Shown piece after piece: positions 15,091-23,220 of a DNA stretch of 45,152 bases. A program made the position numbers and the translations under genes. Within the stretch, counting starts at the first letter, position 1. Every line of letters starts with the position of its first letter. The notes beneath the pieces were generated by a model, which saw nothing but the letters and a program-made list of their open reading frames with translations, was not told the DNA's origin and did no database searches. The DNA is from Pelotalea chapellei (GTDB taxonomy: Bacteria > Desulfobacterota > Desulfuromonadia > Geobacterales > Pseudopelobacteraceae). The stretch is taken from NCBI RefSeq assembly GCF_018531195.1, contig NZ_JAHDYS010000022.1:1-45152 (forward strand). The letters are read 5' to 3'.

Positions 15091-15156
15091 TTCTAACGAG
15101 ACTAGTTGACCCGGTCGCGATAAACCTGCTCCGGGTCACCGACCGAGCCGTTGAGC
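15091..15156 (+). repeat. attC site 12, last in the array
   Basis: Left arm TTCTAAC, right core GTTGAGC (fits GTTRRRY), inner arms TGACCCGG/CCGGGTCA. No attC is seen further right. Confidence 0.82.
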
Positions 15157-15175
15157 GAAGTATGAAGTCGAGCAC

Positions 15176-15210
15176 TTGTATTGGTCGCTTTATTGGTCTA
15201 TATTTTGACC
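15176..15210 (+). promoter_or_regulatory. Promoter and operator of the Phd-ParE module
   Basis: TTGTAT and TATATT are 17 bases apart. The inverted repeat TGGTC-n8-GACCA spans the -10 box and is the likely binding site for the antitoxin. Confidence 0.65.
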
Positions 15211-15239
15211 ATAATAGATTCGTATCAAGGAGGTAAATA

Positions 15240-15530
15240 ATGAGAACTATTTCAATCAGTAATGACATTGTTCCAATTGCAGAATTTAAAACCAATATTT
15301 CCAAGTGGTTCAAAACACTTCAGACATCCAGACATCCACTTATCATTACCCAAAACAGCAAACCAGCTGGTGTACTATTGTCCCCTTCGGATTATGATGA
15401 ATTGGTTTACCGAAAATCTTTTCTTGATTCTGTTGAGAAGGGGATTGCAGACGTTGAAGGCGGGCGCACCCAAACTACAGACGAACTACGAAAAGCCCTG
15501 CGAGCTCGAAGAAGTGCGGGTAATCTATGA
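15240..15530 (+). CDS. Phd/YefM-type antitoxin
   Basis: A 96-residue protein with the Phd/YefM fold: the opening IVPIAEFKTNISKWFKTLQ, then PLIITQNSKPAGVLLSPSDYDEL. The N-terminal half binds DNA and the C-terminal tail wraps the toxin. AAGGAGG lies close to the ATG. It overlaps the toxin start by four bases (ATGA). The module lies past the last attC, so it is either an end-of-array cassette that lost its site or resident chromosomal DNA. Confidence 0.9.
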   Translation: MRTISISNDIVPIAEFKTNISKWFKTLQTSRHPLIITQNSKPAGVLLSPSDYDELVYRKSFLDSVEKGIADVEGGRTQTTDELRKALRARRSAGNL

Positions 15531-15814
15531 TCGTAACATGGTCACAGGAAGCTGGAGAAAATCTGGTTGATATAGAGGAGTTTATTGCACGTGACAGTGT
15601 AGAGCGCGCTGTTCGGTTTGTTGATGCCCTGATTGACCAGACTGAAGCAATTTTGGCTGACAATCCGAGAAGCGGAAGGACTGTGCCGGAAATAGGTAAT
15701 CCCGATATCCGAGAGCTCATTTACCGAGGATATCGCATTGTCTACCGATTGAATGGTGACCGAATCGACATACTCACCGTTTTTGAAGGGTATCGGCTAT
15801 TGCGACTGAGCTGA
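15527..15814 (+). CDS. ParE/RelE-family toxin, intact
   Basis: A 95-residue protein of the ParE/RelE superfamily: WSQEAGENLVDIEEFIARD, NPRSGRTVPEIGNPDIREL and YRGYRIVYRLNGDRIDIL. ParE members act on gyrase and RelE members on ribosome-bound mRNA; the sequence is closer to ParE, but the target cannot be fixed by eye. Unlike the two array modules, both partners are intact. Confidence 0.9.
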   Translation: MIVTWSQEAGENLVDIEEFIARDSVERAVRFVDALIDQTEAILADNPRSGRTVPEIGNPDIRELIYRGYRIVYRLNGDRIDILTVFEGYRLLRLS

Positions 15815-15898
15815 CTGGATTATGAAAAACATTCAAGACGCCTGGGTACTCTGGATGTAAAATTTGTGCAGCTTTAATTTGTAAAGTCAGGAGTATTT

Positions 15899-16684
15899 AT
15901 CAAACTTGCAGGAATTGACATCGGTTCGCGAAGTATCGAGTTTGTTCTCCTGGATGGCGAGACTTATGAAATTACCAATCGCTTCCAGGCTGAGACCTCG
16001 ATAGATCTGGCCTCGCAGTTATCTGTAATAAAAGAAAGTAACAGTTGGGATGCACTGGTCTCGACCGGTTATGGCCGTCATCTATCGCAAAAGATATTAG
16101 GTGGCGAGGCGGCGACGGAAATCAAGGCCTACACTACTTCTGCGCATCACTTTTACAAAGAAATTGAAACCGTGATCGATCTTGGGGGACAAGATACGAA
16201 AGCGTTGTTGATTAATCGCCAGAATGGTCAGCTCCTTAAATTCGAGATGAACGACAAGTGTTCTGCCGGCACCGGAAAGTTCTTTGAAATGATGGCGGCG
16301 ACATTGGGCCTGAGTTTGAACGAACTCGTTGCAGCGGCAATCAAAGGTGACAAATCACTCGAGATCAATAGCACCTGCACTGTGTTTGCTGAATCGGAAG
16401 TGATCTCGCTTCTGACCACTGGAATTTCCGTCGAAGATATCGCCAGAGCTATCCACGAGTCACTTTTGAAAAAATTAGTCTCACTTGCGTCAAAGATGAT
16501 AACCGCTGATTCATCGTCAATTCTATTTGTTGGCGGTGGTGCTAAAAACGGGGCGCTTGTTACCTTTCTTGCGGACGCACTTGATAAAAAAGTTATCGTT
16601 CCGGAATATCCCGACTTCTTCGGTGCCTATGGCGCCGCTCTGTTATCAAAAAACTTCCTCAACAAAAACAAGGAGAAGCAATGA
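15899..16684 (+). CDS. ATPase activase of the HgdC/DCCP-reductase type, apparent ATC start
   Basis: The ASKHA-type ATPase transfers electrons to a partner Fe-S protein at the cost of ATP. Conserved parts are AGIDIGSRSIE at the very start, ETVIDLGGQDTKAL, NDKCSAGTGKFFE and NSTCTVFAESEVI; the two cysteines should hold the bridging [4Fe-4S] cluster of the dimer. The full conserved frame (261 residues, the family's usual length) opens at ATC 15899, five bases after AGGAG. No ATG, GTG or TTG lies between the in-frame stop at 15875 and the conserved N-terminus. The first GTG (16172) would remove the nucleotide-binding loop. It overlaps the next gene by ATGA. Confidence 0.85.
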   Translation: MKLAGIDIGSRSIEFVLLDGETYEITNRFQAETSIDLASQLSVIKESNSWDALVSTGYGRHLSQKILGGEAATEIKAYTTSAHHFYKEIETVIDLGGQDTKALLINRQNGQLLKFEMNDKCSAGTGKFFEMMAATLGLSLNELVAAAIKGDKSLEINSTCTVFAESEVISLLTTGISVEDIARAIHESLLKKLVSLASKMITADSSSILFVGGGAKNGALVTFLADALDKKVIVPEYPDFFGAYGAALLSKNFLNKNKEKQ

Positions 16685-17832
16685 GTCAACTGACACCGCT
16701 CTTTACCGATGATTATGCCGATTTTCCTTTAAAACGGGCGCTTGGGCAGGTCATAAAAAAACGTGAAACCGGCTCCAAAGTTGTGGGGGCCTACTGTTCC
16801 TATGCGCCGGTAGAATTGGTCTGGGCCATGGGTGGCGTCCCAGCGGTATTATGCGCTTTTTCCAACGCACCAATAGCCAAGGCAGAAGAGACGCTTCCCA
16901 CCAACCTCTGTCCGCTGATTAAATCAAGTTTTGGATTTATTGAACTGAAAACCTGCCCCTTCTTTGAACTGACTGATGCCGTTGTTGGCGAGACAACCTG
17001 CGATGGCAAAAAGAAAATGTTCGAGCTCATTGAAAAGCATCGTCCCCTGTATGTCATGGATCTTCCCCAGTGTCCGACAAACGAAGGAGCGGTCGAGTAT
17101 TGGAAACATTCTGTCACCGGGTTTAAAAAGTTTCTGGAATCAGAGTTTGCTACTACGATAAGTGATAGCGACATTGAGGAGAGCATCCAGGCCAGCAATA
17201 TCAAAAACAGTCTGGTGGAACGAATTTTCGCCTTTGGTGCCCATAAACCCTCGGTAATTACCTGGCAGGAAATGTATGAAGTTTCGAGCTATGCCATGGT
17301 TTCAAGTGGCGCTGAGACAATTGCCAAACTGAATGAAATTATTGCGATACTTACGGAACGCCAAGAAAAGGGTATTTTTACCTCAGAAGAGAATGCCAAG
17401 CGTGTATTGATAACAGGATGCCCAATTGGTGGCGATGTTTTGAAAGTGCTCAAGCTGGTTGACGAGGAGGGGGCGACAATTGTGGGTCTGGATAGTTGTA
17501 CCGGCCTTAAGCCCTATGTCGGCAAGATTGAAGAAGGAAGTGGCGATCCACTGATGGCTATTGCAAAACGTTACCTGGAAATTCCATGTGCGTGCATGAC
17601 TCCAAACACCGGGCGAACAGATACGCTTAAGAAGCAAGTTGCTCTGCTAAAACCTGATCTTGTTATCGACCTCGTGTTGCAATCGTGCCATACCTACAAT
17701 GTTGAAGCAGTAAAAGTTGAGTCGTATGTCAGAAATGATCTTGGAGTGAATTATCTTAAAGTTGTGACAGACTTTTCTGCTCAGGATCTTGGGCAATTAA
17801 AGACAAGAATCGGTGCAGCTTTGGAGATGTAG
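16681..17832 (+). CDS. Double-cubane-cluster protein / 2-hydroxyacyl-CoA dehydratase D-type subunit
   Basis: A 383-residue member of the HgdB/YjiM/BcrB-like family. Cysteines at 39, 58, 77, 92, 107, 131, 247, 273, 303, 305 and 336 include the conserved GAYCSYAPVE, TNLCPLI, TCDGKKKM, PQCP, GCPIGG and DSCTGLKP. Pairing with a single activase and lack of a second dehydratase subunit match the double-cubane-cluster protein system, which holds an [8Fe-9S] cluster and reduces small molecules. The physiological substrate is unknown. AAGGAG precedes the ATG, which overlaps the activase stop. Confidence 0.85.
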   Translation: MSQLTPLFTDDYADFPLKRALGQVIKKRETGSKVVGAYCSYAPVELVWAMGGVPAVLCAFSNAPIAKAEETLPTNLCPLIKSSFGFIELKTCPFFELTDAVVGETTCDGKKKMFELIEKHRPLYVMDLPQCPTNEGAVEYWKHSVTGFKKFLESEFATTISDSDIEESIQASNIKNSLVERIFAFGAHKPSVITWQEMYEVSSYAMVSSGAETIAKLNEIIAILTERQEKGIFTSEENAKRVLITGCPIGGDVLKVLKLVDEEGATIVGLDSCTGLKPYVGKIEEGSGDPLMAIAKRYLEIPCACMTPNTGRTDTLKKQVALLKPDLVIDLVLQSCHTYNVEAVKVESYVRNDLGVNYLKVVTDFSAQDLGQLKTRIGAALEM

Positions 17833-17879
17833 TGGCAGATTGCAGATTGTAGTTATTCTGGAAGGCGCAGGTTTAATGT

Positions 17880-17926
17880 AAAGGGTCCCTTGAATGATGA
17901 ATTTTAATCACTTCAAGGGACCCTTT
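17880..17926 (+). terminator. Strong hairpin after the double-cubane operon
   Basis: A perfect 15-bp stem, AAAGGGTCCCTTGAA with TTCAAGGGACCCTTT, and a 17-base loop. It lacks a run of T after the stem, so it is a terminator or mRNA-end stabiliser. The rest of 17833-18093 shows nothing recognisable. Confidence 0.65.
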
Positions 17927-18093
17927 ATGGTCTCAAACGTTTCAGTTACCCATTACTACTCCCTGTTTCGAGGACTGTTGGGGATACCTCTGCTAAAGTA
18001 TAACAGGAAGTACAATGCCGGCAGCGTTGTCATAAGCTCTTGCGAAGTTGCGTCCGTTATGCAAAGCTTACGACCCCAAAATACTTCAGTCGA

Positions 18094-20634
18094 ATGAGAG
18101 CCATGTTCCTAAAATTGCCTCGCAAAGTTGTTTCCACAGCGCGTTCTGCCATCCAGCACCATCTTGAATGGGTTTACAGGGTGACCACCCAGAAGCCTGC
18201 AATTGTGCTTGCGTTCTGCTGTCTGTTTTTCCTGATATCCTGCTTTTCGATCACCAGAATCGAATTTGAAGCTGACATCTTCAAAATGTTCCCCCATAAG
18301 GGTCCCTTGTCTCTTTTTGTCGACACCATGAAATGGACAGGAAGCTCGGGAAACGCTTACTTTCTGCTTGAGGGAGAGAAGGGGAAGCTGACGGGTGAAG
18401 CTGATGTCTTTGCAACAAAACTGCGAGAACTGCGGGTCGATGGTCAGCCGGCTTTCAAGACGGTAAAAAACCGGATCTTCGATGCGGAAGAAGCAAAGCC
18501 CTTCACCGACTTCATCGGGTATGCGGTAACCCATCCTCAGCTCTTTGTGCCACCTGCGGATACGGAAAAGTTCTTACAGTACCTTTCTCAGCCGAAGATT
18601 GATCAGTCTCTTCAGAAAGCAAAAACAGAGCTCGCTACCCTGGCATCTCTTAAAGATCTGATTGCAGTGGATCCTCTGTACCTCCGCGACTTGATCCTGC
18701 CACGCTTGAAGAAGGCTTCGGAAGCCCTTGACCTCGATACCTCTTCACCGTTCTTGATGTCGCGTGACGGGAAGGTCCTAATCATCATAGCCGAGCCGGC
18801 CCGCCCGGTTACTGACATAGTATTCGCCAGGAAGCTGGTCGCCGGCATAAATGAAGCACGTAAGGGTTCACCGGTCAGTATTTCATGCGCTGGTGCCCAC
18901 CTGAGCGCAGTCACCGATGAAGAGATAATGAAGAAGAACGTTATCGAGGGTGTGTTCCTATCGCTGGTGATCGTTCTGGCGCTTTTTTATGCGTCATACC
19001 GCAGGTTCCTGCCGACACTCCTGATACCGGTCATTCTCTGTTTCGGCATCGTGTACGCAGTAGCTATCGGAGGCCTGATTTATCCAACAATGAGTGTCAT
19101 CTCGTTCGCCTTTGCTTCGCTCATCATTGGCATCGGCACCGACTATTCCATTCATATGTATGACCGATTTCATTTTGAACGGTATTCGGGACGATCGACG
19201 GAAGAGGCACTGCGGCTCACTGTCGTGGATACAGGACATGCCTTGTTTACCGCCGGCACGACCACGGCTTTTCCATTCCTAGCGCTGGTTGTTTCAGACG
19301 TGCGCGCACTTGCTGAACTAGGCGTCCTGGTTGGGCTTGGTGTCATTTCCTCACTGTATGCGACGCTGTTCTTCCTGCCGCCACTTCTGTTGTTCCTGGA
19401 CAGAAAACATCCACGGATGCAATACCGCCCACTCCCTACATTCGGTTTCGGCCGTGTCTGGTATATGGCTTACAGCCGTCCTAAAAGTGCAGTGGCTGCC
19501 TGTCTCATTGTCACGGCCTGTTTTTTTGTGTCAGCGACTGAAATTTCTTTTGAATCGGAACTCAAAAATCTCCAGCCAAAATCGTCGGAGGCTTTTCAGG
19601 CACAACAAAAACTTGAGCAGCATCTGAGTATCAGTCCGAAGGAGATGATCGTCGCGGTAGAAGGTGAAAATCTGGCGGAAATCACAACAAAGGGGGGCGC
19701 TGTCGCTGCCTTGGCAGAACGATACAAGCAGCAGGGAGAGCTGGTTGCATATTCATCGCTGATGAATGTGATCAATGATGAAAACAAGCAGGAGGAAGTG
19801 ATACGCCGTGTCAAGAACTGGCCGGTGGCTGGAGAACTGAAGACTGAATTGGATCGAGCGTTGCAGAAGGAAGATTTTTCATTGGAGCACTTTTCGGACT
19901 ATGTCAACAGCATTGCCGGACTCCCTGGTGCCCAGGTAATCCCGTTTTCCGAAGGGGTTCAGCGTCTCGCGGCGTCTCCCTTCAGAGGGTTGGTTGAACG
20001 ACACCTTGCGCACACTACCGATGGTTATCACCTTCTCACGTACCTCAATTACATCGGTAATGAATTTCACTCGGATGTATTTCTTCGGGATCTCAAAGCA
20101 GCAGTGCCCGGTGTTCGCGCTACCAGTGTGGATTTAGTCAGCCAGCAATTGACCGAATCGGTGAAACATAGTTTCGTGTGGGCGGTTTTGATCGGTGCAG
20201 TCATGGTATTTTTTCTGCTCATTTCGCACTTCAGTTCACTCACAGGGATTCTCTGCTCTCTTTTCCCTGTTTCAGCCGGTGTCATCGCCATGATTGGAGT
20301 CATGTCTTTGACCGGCATGAGTCTCAACTTCATGAATGTGATGGTTCTGGTGACGATCCTGGGGATGGGCAGTGACTACGGCCTGCATGTCGCACACCGG
20401 GTCAGAAATTGCCCAGAAGATGAGTTCGAGAGACGATTCATACAATCCGGCCGCGCTGTTTTCCTCTCAGGTCTCACAACTATTGCAGGATTTGGCTCTC
20501 TCGCACTTACCGATTATGGTGCGATGGCCTCAATCGGGTGGGCGACCAATATCGGGGTAGCTGCGACTACGATATTTACACTTGTAGCGGTGCCTGCAAT
20601 CATACACTTTACATTTCTGAAGCGATCATCCTGA
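18094..20634 (+). CDS. RND-superfamily (MMPL/HpnN-like) exporter
   Basis: The protein of about 846 residues has the classical RND layout: one helix, a large periplasmic loop, five or six helices (VFLSLVIVLALFYASY onward), and a repeat of that pattern. Each half has the characteristic helix 4 motif (GIGTDYSIHMYDR and GMGSDYGLHVAHR), whose acidic residue drives proton coupling. MMPL/HpnN proteins export lipids such as hopanoids, which fits the family, but no hopanoid gene is nearby. The start is unclear: ATG 18094, ATG 18103 and a TTG at 18040 are all in frame and none has a strong ribosome site. Confidence 0.88.
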   Translation: MRAMFLKLPRKVVSTARSAIQHHLEWVYRVTTQKPAIVLAFCCLFFLISCFSITRIEFEADIFKMFPHKGPLSLFVDTMKWTGSSGNAYFLLEGEKGKLTGEADVFATKLRELRVDGQPAFKTVKNRIFDAEEAKPFTDFIGYAVTHPQLFVPPADTEKFLQYLSQPKIDQSLQKAKTELATLASLKDLIAVDPLYLRDLILPRLKKASEALDLDTSSPFLMSRDGKVLIIIAEPARPVTDIVFARKLVAGINEARKGSPVSISCAGAHLSAVTDEEIMKKNVIEGVFLSLVIVLALFYASYRRFLPTLLIPVILCFGIVYAVAIGGLIYPTMSVISFAFASLIIGIGTDYSIHMYDRFHFERYSGRSTEEALRLTVVDTGHALFTAGTTTAFPFLALVVSDVRALAELGVLVGLGVISSLYATLFFLPPLLLFLDRKHPRMQYRPLPTFGFGRVWYMAYSRPKSAVAACLIVTACFFVSATEISFESELKNLQPKSSEAFQAQQKLEQHLSISPKEMIVAVEGENLAEITTKGGAVAALAERYKQQGELVAYSSLMNVINDENKQEEVIRRVKNWPVAGELKTELDRALQKEDFSLEHFSDYVNSIAGLPGAQVIPFSEGVQRLAASPFRGLVERHLAHTTDGYHLLTYLNYIGNEFHSDVFLRDLKAAVPGVRATSVDLVSQQLTESVKHSFVWAVLIGAVMVFFLLISHFSSLTGILCSLFPVSAGVIAMIGVMSLTGMSLNFMNVMVLVTILGMGSDYGLHVAHRVRNCPEDEFERRFIQSGRAVFLSGLTTIAGFGSLALTDYGAMASIGWATNIGVAATTIFTLVAVPAIIHFTFLKRSS

Positions 20635-20665
20635 GAAGAATTCAGTTCCATGCTGCGTCAAACAA

Positions 20666-20697
20666 CAAGGCCACTTTTAACCAGAAAAGTGGCCTTG
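20666..20697 (+). terminator. Terminator hairpin after the RND exporter
   Basis: A perfect 13-bp stem CAAGGCCACTTTT/AAAAGTGGCCTTG with a 6-base loop. It lies in the 361-base gap 20635-20995, which otherwise holds only the next hairpin. Confidence 0.75.
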
Positions 20698-20853
20698 TAC
20701 ATTGGTACTCCTGATTGGAACCTGCAATTAGGATAAAGGCTGGCAACAGTTTTCTTTCGGTCATGGGCAATGAAAAAGTTTTTTCTGCACCAAGAAGTAA
20801 CCTTTTTGCACTCTGTTCATATTCGCCATGACCATCGCACCTGATTTTATAAA

Positions 20854-20883
20854 AAAAGGGCCTCCATCATCGGAAGCCCTTTT
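20854..20883 (+). terminator. Second hairpin in the same gap
   Basis: AAAAGGGC pairs with GCCCTTTT, flanked by A-rich and T-rich runs. It is suited to ending transcription from either side. Confidence 0.7.
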
Positions 20884-20995
20884 CATTTTGCCGAGATAAT
20901 ACAAACCTGGCAACGCGGATTATTTTGAGTTGATGAAAGCTGATATACAGGCTAGGTTAATCCTCAGGAATTTTAAAGTCAGGTGGGAATTTCAC

Positions 20996-21457
20996 ATGAA
21001 AACCATTCGGAGAAGTGACCGGGAGATAACCGGTCAAGAGGCAAGGGCTCTACTTGGTAAGGCTGAATACGGGGTCCTCTCCACGGTAGGCAAAGAGGGT
21101 CAGCCATACGGCATGCCCTTAAGCTATGTGTACAGGAACGATGCCATCTATTTCCACTGCGCTGTCAGTGGGCACAAGCTTGACAACTTTAAGGACAATG
21201 CAAAAGTATCTTTTTGCGTTGTCGGTACGACGAAAATTCTTCCCGATAAATTTGCCACCGAATATGAAAGTGCCGTGGTCTTTGGCGTTGTCTCCGAAGT
21301 CAGCGGTGCCGAGCGCTATGATGCATTGGTGTGGCTTCTGGAAAAATATTGTTCGGGTTATGTCGAAGAGGGCAAAGCATATATCGGGCAGAAAGATGCG
21401 GCCACAAAGGTGTTCAAGATCGAGATAAATCATATCAGCGGGAAGGCCCGAAGGTAG
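20996..21457 (+). CDS. PNPOx-fold flavoprotein (pyridoxamine oxidase / NimA-like)
   Basis: A 153-residue protein of the split beta-barrel flavin-binding family: LGKAEYGVLSTVGKEGQPYG, MPLSYVYRNDAIYFHCAVSGHKLDN and AKVSFCVVG. These enzymes bind FMN, F420 or haem; many are annotated as NimA-like nitroreductases or PPOX proteins without a proved substrate. ATG 20996 was chosen over an upstream in-frame start at 20930 because family members begin close to this point and AGGTGGG lies upstream. It stands alone between two terminators and the phosphofructokinase gene. Confidence 0.85.
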   Translation: MKTIRRSDREITGQEARALLGKAEYGVLSTVGKEGQPYGMPLSYVYRNDAIYFHCAVSGHKLDNFKDNAKVSFCVVGTTKILPDKFATEYESAVVFGVVSEVSGAERYDALVWLLEKYCSGYVEEGKAYIGQKDAATKVFKIEINHISGKARR

Positions 21458-21533
21458 TTTATAATTAAAATTTTTATGCTATAACAATCCGCGATTAGTT
21501 TAATAATCCAATCCCGATCAGCAGAGGTAACGC

Positions 21534-22628
21534 ATGTCAAAGAGAATGAAGATTTGCATCAATACTGGCGGCGGTGATGCGCCGGGCTTGAACGCTGTCA
21601 TCGAGGCGGTAACCATGGCTGCCTGTAACCGTCAATGGGATGTGTACGGTATTAAAAGCGGTTATGCCGGCCTGCTGAATCCGGATGAACTCATCCACCT
21701 GACCCCCGAGAAGGTTAATGGAATTGCCAGTGTCGGGGGGACCATTCTCGGAACCACCAATAAGGGCAATCCTTTCATGATGCCGGTTATGAATGCCATC
21801 GGCGAATACGAACAGCGTGATCTGTCCGACAGAGTCATGGACAACTTCCGCCGTCTCCGGTTTGATGCGCTTATTGCAGTCGGTGGCGACGGCAGCCTCG
21901 AAATTGCCCATCGTTTTGCCGAAAAAGGGATGCCTGTGATCGGTGTTCCCAAAACCATTGACAACGATATGGGGGGAACCGTCATTTCCTTTGGTTTTGA
22001 TACTGCAGTCAGCATCGCAACCGAGGCAATTGACCGTCTTCACTCCACTGCAAAATCCCATGATCGGGTCATGGTGGTAGAATTGATGGGGCGCAATGCC
22101 GGCTTTATCGCCCTTAACAGCGGTATATCCGGTAACGCCGATGTAATCCTGATCCCCGAAATTCCGTACGATATCGAAAAGGTGTGCGACAAGCTGATGG
22201 ACAATGAGCTGCATGGTCACAAATATGCCATCGTCGTCGTTGCCGAAGGTGCAGTTCCCAAGGATGGTAATGTGATCGCAAAGGGTGCCGGTGAGGCGGG
22301 CCGGCAGCATGTGGTTCTGGGAGGAATTGCCGAACACGTTGCCAACGAGATTACAAAGCGCACCGGCAAGGATTCACGTTCGATCGTGCTGGGACACCTG
22401 CAGCGAGGGGGATCGCCATCCACTTTCGACCGCCTGCTTTCCTTAAGGTTCGGGGCAGCTGCCGTGAGAGCCATTGAGGATGGAAATTTCAATCACATGG
22501 TCGCTCTCCGTTCACCGGAAATTGCGCTGGTCCCGCTTGGAGAAGCGCTAGGGATACAGAAAAGGGTTCTTGTAGATGGGGATACTGTGCTGACCGCCCG
22601 GGATCTGGGCATATGTTTCGGAGATTAA
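21534..22628 (+). CDS. pfkA: 6-phosphofructokinase
   Basis: It phosphorylates fructose 6-phosphate to fructose 1,6-bisphosphate in glycolysis. The 364-residue chain shows TGGGDAPGLN (11-20), GGDGS (117-121), PKTIDND (139-145, catalytic Asp), VELMGRNAGFIAL and GHLQRGGSPS. The first diagnostic position is Gly (as in ATP enzymes, GGDGS) and the second is Lys (as in PPi enzymes, PKT). That is the mixed group sometimes called group III, whose characterised members use ATP. Phosphate donor is therefore probably ATP but not certain. Confidence 0.93.
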   Translation: MSKRMKICINTGGGDAPGLNAVIEAVTMAACNRQWDVYGIKSGYAGLLNPDELIHLTPEKVNGIASVGGTILGTTNKGNPFMMPVMNAIGEYEQRDLSDRVMDNFRRLRFDALIAVGGDGSLEIAHRFAEKGMPVIGVPKTIDNDMGGTVISFGFDTAVSIATEAIDRLHSTAKSHDRVMVVELMGRNAGFIALNSGISGNADVILIPEIPYDIEKVCDKLMDNELHGHKYAIVVVAEGAVPKDGNVIAKGAGEAGRQHVVLGGIAEHVANEITKRTGKDSRSIVLGHLQRGGSPSTFDRLLSLRFGAAAVRAIEDGNFNHMVALRSPEIALVPLGEALGIQKRVLVDGDTVLTARDLGICFGD

Positions 22629-22685
22629 AACTACTGCGGGACCTGGATACGTTTTTAAGAGCCTGCTAAAAGGGAGGTGTTTTTC

Positions 22686-22994
22686 ATGCATCTGATCCAA
22701 CTGCTGCTGCCCCTGTGCGACAATGAAGGACATCCTTTCCCCCAGTCAATGTACCTCCAGGTCAGGGATGAACTTGCCGAACACTTCGGAGGCATAACGA
22801 CCTACCTTAGGTCTCCCGCCGAAGGGTTATGGAAAGAGGGGAAGTGTTGCGCTGTACGGGATGAGATCGTCATCTATGAAGTCATGGCAAAGGAACTAAA
22901 CCATGACTGGTGGAAAGAATTCAGAGAGAGGCTGGAGTCGCTCTTCAGGCAGGAATCGCTGATTGTCCGTGCAAGTCAGATAGAGCTGCTTTGA
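22686..22994 (+). CDS. Small conserved-looking hypothetical protein
   Basis: A 102-residue soluble protein (MHLIQLLLPLCDNEGHPFP, HFGGITTYLRSPAEGLWK, VMAKELNHDWWKEFRERLE). AGGGAGG lies eight bases before ATG 22686, which was preferred to GTG 22677. The pattern resembles small proteins with an alpha-beta fold seen in many proteobacteria, with no assigned function. It may be cotranscribed with the phosphofructokinase gene 57 bases upstream. Confidence 0.68.
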   Translation: MHLIQLLLPLCDNEGHPFPQSMYLQVRDELAEHFGGITTYLRSPAEGLWKEGKCCAVRDEIVIYEVMAKELNHDWWKEFRERLESLFRQESLIVRASQIELL

Positions 22995-23038
22995 GGCATT
23001 AGGCAGTGCAAAGGAAAAAATTCTTTAAATTTTCATGT

Positions 23039-23083
23039 GGCCATAAGGCAATGGATTTTGATTTTAATCCCTGCCTTGTGGCC
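23039..23083 (+). terminator. Terminator after the pfkA region
   Basis: A 12-bp stem GGCCATAAGGCA/TGCCTTGTGGCC (one G-T pair) followed by a T-rich tract. Confidence 0.75.
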
Positions 23084-23168
23084 TCTTTGCTTTTTGCTCT
23101 GTGTCCGGCTGATCCAGGCCGATCTGTAAATGTTTAGGAGTTGATCGCAAACAAATATTTAGTGGTTG

Positions 23169-23187
23169 CCATTTAGATACTAAATGG
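23169..23187 (+). promoter_or_regulatory. Palindromic operator upstream of a toxin-antitoxin pair
   Basis: CCATTTAG-ata-CTAAATGG is a perfect inverted repeat 34 bases before the antitoxin start. The position suits autoregulation. Confidence 0.6.
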
Positions 23188-23220
23188 TTATTGTGATAGA
23201 AGCAAATAAAGGAGGTACAT

